This document shows, piece after piece, positions 58,195 to 64,000 of a stretch of DNA of 64,000 bases; position 1 is the first letter of the stretch; every line of letters starts with the position of its first letter. This DNA is from Cricetomys ansorgei (taxonomy: Eukaryota > Chordata > Mammalia > Rodentia > Nesomyidae). The notes beneath the pieces were generated by a model, which saw only the letters and a program-made list of their open reading frames with translations, had not been told where the DNA came from and ran no database searches. Both the position numbers and the translations under genes were made by a program. The stretch covers positions 8,904,001 through 8,968,000 of the forward strand of contig JAMJFZ010001258.1 of NCBI GenBank assembly GCA_026225945.1. Reading direction: 5' to 3'.

Positions 58195-60950
58195 TTCATG
58201 CCTGGTACTTGGCTCAGTTGTTAAAATAAATGAAGTAAATTGCACAGAGTCTTTGTATTTAGAATGATTTGACTCCTAGATTTTCGTGTTTCATCATGGA
58301 GGGAAAGAAATATGCATTGTTGCTTGAAAGCCTATACAATTAAATTGAATTCTTATTTGCATCATCAGCGGAGGGTTGGTTAGGTGATTTTTTTGACTTG
58401 AAAATTCTGTCTAAATAATTTAAGTATCCCTTGATAGAGCTGCCAAGCTATGTAACTGCTGGTTTTTAGCTGTTTGGGTTCCTATCGAAAGGCACATTTA
58501 AAACCTGGTTAATACTGTGGTGGTGAATGGTAATTCAGAATTGACTGTGGCCTTTTAAAGTTTATCATGTAAGAAAGCACATTGTGTTATGATTTAATAA
58601 GCTCACTTAACTCCAACGATGCATCTTCTTTCTTTGGCAATCAAAGATAATTTTCATGATTGTAGATCTGACTGAATTTTATGTTTCTTTATTGCTTTTG
58701 CTTTAGTCTCCATTGTTTGAGGCACATACTGTCAATTTTAAGCAAATCCAATTTTTCTTTACCTTCCTCATAGAAATGAATTATGTTTTCTGTTACTCGG
58801 TCATTTTCTAGCAGAACCAACAAATGCAAACCAGGCCTGATATCATGCTGTTCTAGGGGCACTCCATATTGTGATGATAAACCATAAATGCACAGGCCAT
58901 TTGTCAAAAATACATTTAGTTGAGTCAAACTTATTCTGCATGCTGGGGGTGCTGGATTCAAGTCATATGTAGCTCAAACTCGATAATTTATCAAACTTTG
59001 ATTTGTTTAAAATGTAATAAAGCAGTCCATAATAAAATTAAATGAACACTTTTGTACCTGGAAATAGTATATTTGATAAAATGTGTAGCTCATTACAACA
59101 TTACAAATACCACTATGCTGATTTTTGTAGTTAAGAGGCTTCTGGTGTGTATCAAAGTAGACAATAAATCCAATTTAATATAATTGTATTAGTCTCTCTT
59201 GATTTTAGAATGGTTGGGATTTTTAAGTTCTTCCCATGTTTTATTTTTGTATCTATTCCATATTTCCTTTCGATAAGATATAGAAAATGTTATAGCATTT
59301 GTACTTGTATACTATGACAGAGATTTGGGTTTTCTCTTGGACTTAACTTAATGCATTACCTAAGGAAATCTTAATCCTTATCTGTCAGTGATTAGTAAAC
59401 CTTAGTGTTCAGAGAAAACTAGTAGTTGCTACAAAAGAAACCTAATAATCCCATGGATTTATAGAGAAAAATGCAGTTTCATTTGCCAAAATAATGTGCA
59501 GAGAGGGCTATAATTCTCAGGAACATGATTTGCCAGTTTCCTGTCCTAAGTGAAAGATGTCCCGAAGAGTTAGAGGAGTCACTATAAAATAATAGCAAAG
59601 TATTCATACTCAATGATTTTGATCTTCTATATTGAATCCATACACTCATTGTTTTAGTTCTGTGAACTTGGATTTTCTGTTTCTTTCCCATTTTTTTCAT
59701 GCCATACTAATCATAGTAGTGTCTATAGAGTTAAGTTAGCAGGAAAATTAAATCACAGATCATGTTCTTGTCCCATGAGAGTTTCCTCCATTGGAAGGAA
59801 ATTAAGGTTCAGTTACTAACTTAAGTCATTATATCAGAATCAACATTTAATCATAAGATATGGAGTCTTTGGTGACCCTGGAACATTAGTTGCATTAGAT
59901 GGATCTGCTCTGTATTTTGGATACAAGTGTGCCTATGATATAATGACTTTCTCAAAGTTTTCTTTTTACCATCTTGGTTCCATCCACAGGTATGAAAATT
60001 TCTCCCTTGAATTTCTGATGCAAGACTTGAGTTCTCAGACTGAGTTTCTGAACCCTGTTCTCCTTGACAAGACCTTAAACAATCTGTTTTCATCTTTTCG
60101 TTAATTCTTGCTGCAAAGATGAATTTCTCTTTTCATCATCAGCCAGAAGTTGGTTTCCTGTAACAAATGGATATATTACACAGACCCATAGTAACTACAA
60201 GTAACTTAGAGAATACTTCATTCATGAGATTCTGCTGGCATATGGCAGGATTGGATCTCCGAAAACATCAGAACACATCTGAAAATCATCTAAGTTTGCC
60301 ACATACATTTGGGTACTTGTGAAAAGCTAGTTGTTTGCAGGGTGGACCATTTGTCTAGGTAATTTTCTTTTGATGTGGGGATGGTTTCTCCCCATTGGCT
60401 GAGGGTCATAGTAGATGGCATACCAACATGCCTTTAAGTGAAGCCAAAATGTTGTTATTAAATACATAAAGGATGCAGAACATCCACTTTGTTTTCAGGG
60501 AGTCTTTCTCTGTTTTTGTTCTGAGCTGGGAAGAGTAGAAAATAAATCTGTAAATCTCAACTTTTGGGATACTTTTGTCTCCATGCTATTGAGCAGAATT
60601 CCGAATGTCACATAATTTTATTATACAAAGTTAGAAGTTCATTGTTTTGGACTTTGTATAGTTTTATTTTTATGAATACTTCTACTGTTTGTAGTTTTGA
60701 AAGGAAATTAGTTTCACTTATCTTTGTTCTACTTAAAAATAAGTGGTATTCAATAAGACACACATACTCAAGGTGTGTATTGGGGTACTGTTTAGTCTAT
60801 GTACAGGTGACTGAAACTATCACTGCCAGCATCAGGACACACATGCCAATTTCCCAATTGCACATATGCCAATGTTAACAATCCCCTCCACTTTCTCAGA
60901 CACTCTAGACATCTTTGATTTGATTTATGATACTGAAGAATAGTTTTCAT
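58195..60950. other. Unique stretch, candidate conserved non-coding sequence
   Basis: No transposon recognised over 2.7 kb. The part 58330-58980 has octamer-like motifs ('atttgcat' at about 58355 and 'caaatgcaaa' near 58822). It also has a 90-codon minus frame (58689-58961) whose translation is compositionally protein-like and lies in sequence with no repeat signature. An 'aaggtaaag' donor-like site occurs within that frame. I cannot identify the product and do not call it a gene. Other frames (73, 80 and 104 codons) are unsupported. Confidence 0.42.
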
Positions 60951-60954
60951 TTTA

Positions 60955-61205
60955 TGCATCTTCATAAAATATTGCTCATGAACTATGAGTTGCCTTTGTC
61001 TGAATTCTTTAACTTAGCATACTTATGTTGAAATCCATCTGTATTGTGGACTACATTATCAGTCACTTGTCCTGTTTCCATTGGAAGGATAAATTACAAC
61101 TTGTTTCTGATGGACAGTTGGATTATTGTCTGTTTTTTGGTGTTACCATTCAAGTTACTATAAAAGTTGCATAAAAATATTTTCAGAAGCCTTTGCTTAT
61201 TATAT
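60955..61205 (-). repeat. Ancient L1M 3' region relic, minus strand
   Basis: 'tgaattctttaacttagcat', 'tatgttgaaatccatctgta', 'tggaaggataaattacaact', 'tgtttctgatggacagttgg' and 'gcataaaaatattttcagaa' match the usual reverse-complement L1 stretch ('tcatccatgttg', 'tggatataccacaattt', 'gatggacatttggg'). Confidence 0.68.
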
Positions 61206-61369
61206 TTTGATAACTGTGACATATGGAAAGTGTAAATTTAAATTTTTAAGAAAAATGTTAATTTGACTATCCTGAGCAACCATTCAAAAGGAGGTTTCTC
61301 AAGCCAGACACTGAAGCTTTTGGTTAGTCTATAGTTTTCATGGGGAACAGTGTCACATTATGTATGATG

Positions 61370-61692
61370 GCTTCCAGTGTAGTGTTTTAAAGGGATTCCT
61401 GAGTGTGAAAATGAGTGGATCTATGTATCATAATCTGTTTCTTGTGCTTTTTCTTGGCCTCATTTCCTTCCTTTCTTCATGTTTCAATGTGCTAAGTTTT
61501 GTTTTATCTTATTGTATTTCATTTTATTATTATTCCTTAAAAGCCTCTTTGTTCTCTAATGATAGGCAGAAAAGGGTCGATCAGGATGGGAGGGGAAGGA
61601 AGAAAAAACTGAGAAGAGCGGAGGAGAAGAAACAGTAATCATGATACATTATATGAGAAAAAAATGTTTCAATAAAAGGAAAACATTTTAAA
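61370..61692 (+). mobile_element. L1 (Lx-type) 3' end, plus strand
   Basis: 'gtgaaaatgagtggatctat', 'cttgtgctttttcttggcct', 'tatttcattttattattatt', 'ccttaaaagcctctttgttc', 'aatgataggcagaaaagggt', a G/A-rich polypurine tract (61583-61636) and the end 'tttcaataaaaggaaaac' (AATAAA). It is the sense counterpart of 20085-20300. The 92-codon frame at 61360-61638 is this non-coding 3' end. Confidence 0.82.
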
Positions 61693-63455
61693 TCCTCATA
61701 TTTGTACCAAGCAGCTTATCTCTTAGTTAAATCCAGATCCAGTCAATTTGGCAAGTGGGATTAGCTATTACATTTGGCATCTACACAGTCCACAGTAAGT
61801 GCACTGAGTCTTTTCATGTACCATTTCACTACATGGCTCAGTTAAGAGACACTATGTGCACTTCAGTTATGCATATGAGAAAACAGAACTTTATATAACG
61901 TTTAAGTACTGTGAAATAACACAGTGGTGGGATTGGAACCAAGTCTATAAATTATAATTATCAATATTTCTTTTGTGTAATTAATATATATTATTAAAGT
62001 AAATATATGTTTTCAAGACACAACTTAAACTTTTAGGAGTTGGGGTTTTGTAATCCTTTCCTTCAAAGAAATACTCTCACAGAGTCCCCCAAAGATATGC
62101 CTCATAGTTGCTTCCAGACCCAACCAAGTGACCACTGATATTTGCCATCGCAACAAATGTCCTTCAGTAGAGGGAAGATTGAATAAATTATTGGTACATT
62201 GGCTAGAATACCACACGTATGTCAAATAATTAAAGGGACTTTGTGTAGATAAAAGGATACATCTCTTAATAAAATATAAAGACTCATGAACATGGTAGGT
62301 GGTATTTGTTTAAATGGAGAGGCAATGAGAATTGATATTTATATTTTGTCCCACTTTATTCTCAATAAGAAAAGTTACCCAAGAATCCAATTAGCTATAT
62401 AACACTGTCACTGGCATGATATGCCTAGAGTATGCAGTTAGGTGGTTATCTAAGAAAAAGAGGATGAAATCTGAATAAATGAAAAACAAGGGAGTTACTG
62501 AGTCTTTTACTATGTGGTCCTCTGATTCATATTGACATTTTCCCTAATATTTAAGCAGCCTATATTTAGTTCACAGTCACACATCAAGTAAGGAAACAAC
62601 TAATGAGAATAATACATTAAGCAAGGCTCTGAGCTACATATTTTAGACTCTAATTAACTCCGCAACACAAAAGTGTGGAAGAGAATGGAAGCTCATGTGC
62701 ATCCATACACACTTGAGCTCACTTAATACCATGAACCTTTCCAAATCTCTGTAGGATGTCCTGCCTAATTCCTGCTGTTTCTTACCAGCCAGAAGCTTAA
62801 ATATTTTCCTGGGCCACAATGCACATCTTTTTGAGATCTCCATAGTGATAAGTAGATATAATGTTAATTAGTATGGATCTCATTCTCATTGTAGACTTCC
62901 CCTATGGCCAAGCAGTCCAGGAAATGGAAGCTAAAAAGAAATGTGTACCTGCATGTAGCATCCAAGGCTTACTCTTCATTATACTTTGGCCAAAGGTACG
63001 AGTTAGGAGAAGGGAGCTGATAGCAAATATCATCATTCTAGGCAATAAAGCTGCCTCCATATTGTTACTCTGTACGTCAGTGTTAATTATCTTCCAGTCA
63101 CATAGGTAATGTTATTGAATTAGACAGAAACCATACTGCAGAGCTCTGGGTCACTTATTTCGTGATGGAAAAGTGACAAAAGAGAGAAAGCGATTGTGGA
63201 GGAGACCTCAGGGCACATCTGTTTGTGTATCTTCTGCTATGGGCAATGCGAGTGCCCTTGGGATAACAGCAGTACTACTGAAACCCTCAAATTCATTCCA
63301 TTACCCTTAGGAAGTCAGAAGCTCTCATGTGAATTTCGTGGATATTCTTTCCCAGATCTAGGCCAATGTTAGATGGTATGACTCCTTTGCCAAATTGCAG
63401 CAATTTTTATTTAAAAATCTCTAGATCATGATCAATCCCTGTTTTGGTATCCCTT
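61693..63455. other. Unique stretch
   Basis: No repeat recognised. Frames of 66 codons (62025-62225 and 62643-62843, minus) and 82 codons (62861-63109) have no domain. Confidence 0.5.
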
Positions 63456-63459
63456 GATA

Positions 63460-64000
63460 TGGTAGTAGTATTAACTGTCAACTTGATATAATCTAGAATT
63501 AACTGGGAAGAGAACCTCAATGAGATTTTATACATTATGTTGGTTGCCTCTGGGCATATCTATAGAAAACTGCCTCGATTCCGTCATCTTTTTGAGGAGA
63601 CCCATAGAAATGTGGGGGTCACCTTCTGATCATGGCCCAGTAAATGGAGATGGAAAAAGGAAGGTTATTGTTTGTTGTGCTTATGTGGCCTCCACTTTTT
63701 CTGATAAGTTCTCTATCCTGCTGCTGTAACTGATGATCCATTCATTAATACTAGATGGAATTCCCTGGGGACACAGTTTTCTGCCAACCAACTTCTAGTT
63801 TTTCTAGTATGTACTGAATACCAGAAGTTTCCCAGGACCTCTCTAGCCTGTGGCAGACTAGGGCTGTTGAATCATTCAGTCTTGTGGACTGAGCGATGAC
63901 AGGGTTCTTGGCCCCTCTGATGTGTGATGGCAATTGTTGGAATTAACTTCCTTTCTTGGATAAGTACAGTGCAGAGGCTTTGGGACCAACGTGGTTGAGC
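63460..64000 (+). repeat. Mammalian LTR-like repeat, cut by the window end
   Basis: 'attaactgtcaacttgatat', 'ctagaattaactgggaagag' and 'gttggttgcctctgggcata', and towards the end 'cttgtggactgagcgatgac', 'agggttcttggcccctctga' and 'ggcaattgttgg', recall an old mammalian LTR-type repeat whose copies carry 'gtcaacttgac' near one end and 'ggactgagcca' near the other. I cannot name the family with confidence. The right end lies outside the window. Confidence 0.48.

Overview
The window is mammalian nuclear DNA from a muroid rodent (mouse, rat, hamster or vole group). It carries B1, B3 and B4 SINEs, the rodent hAT MITE URR1, MT/ORR1-type MaLR LTRs and many 3' ends of rodent Lx-type L1 elements, over a background of older mammalian MIR and L1M/L1MA relics. 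The species cannot be fixed by eye. The DNA is AT-rich and CpG-poor. I find no protein-coding exon, tRNA, rRNA or snRNA gene, CpG-island promoter or CRISPR array. The open reading frames are short and mostly lie in repeats or microsatellites. The window reads as a gene desert or part of a very long intron.

Layout. 0-8 kb: mostly unique DNA with possible MIR relics, an L1MA-like 3' end (5.6-6.0 kb) and a MaLR LTR (6.9-7.3 kb). 8-13 kb: a twin-primed L1 with an inverted 5' part, an older L1 ORF2 relic, a B4, and a minus-strand L1 3' UTR split by an 817-bp solo LTR with a perfect 6-bp target duplication. 13-20 kb: unique DNA with two MIRs. 20-28.4 kb: L1 3' ends, all on the minus strand. The first is split by a complete but non-coding ERVK-type element (5' LTR, degenerate primer-binding site, polypurine tract, 3' LTR) that landed in a TG microsatellite. 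28-38 kb: unique DNA, a second copy of the long solo LTR inside a plus-strand L1, a second twin-primed L1 split by a solo LTR of the short family, and a ~938-bp CpG-retaining LTR. 38-49 kb: B1, B3 and URR1 copies, another solo LTR inside an L1, and a diverged tandem duplication at 39.2-39.5 kb. 49-64 kb: a MaLR LTR, B3 and B4 copies, long (TA)n and (CT)n(CA)n tracts, two further L1 3' ends, an ancient L1M relic, and two unique stretches (53.3-53.5 and 58.3-59.0 kb) that look like candidates for conserved non-coding sequence.

The main story is nesting. At least five LTR-element insertions, from two families, all sit in L1 3' UTRs, and three of them fall within roughly 70 bp of the same L1 consensus position. 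No gene-based system is present. All family assignments come from recognising sequence by eye; boundaries are approximate unless a target-site duplication is quoted.
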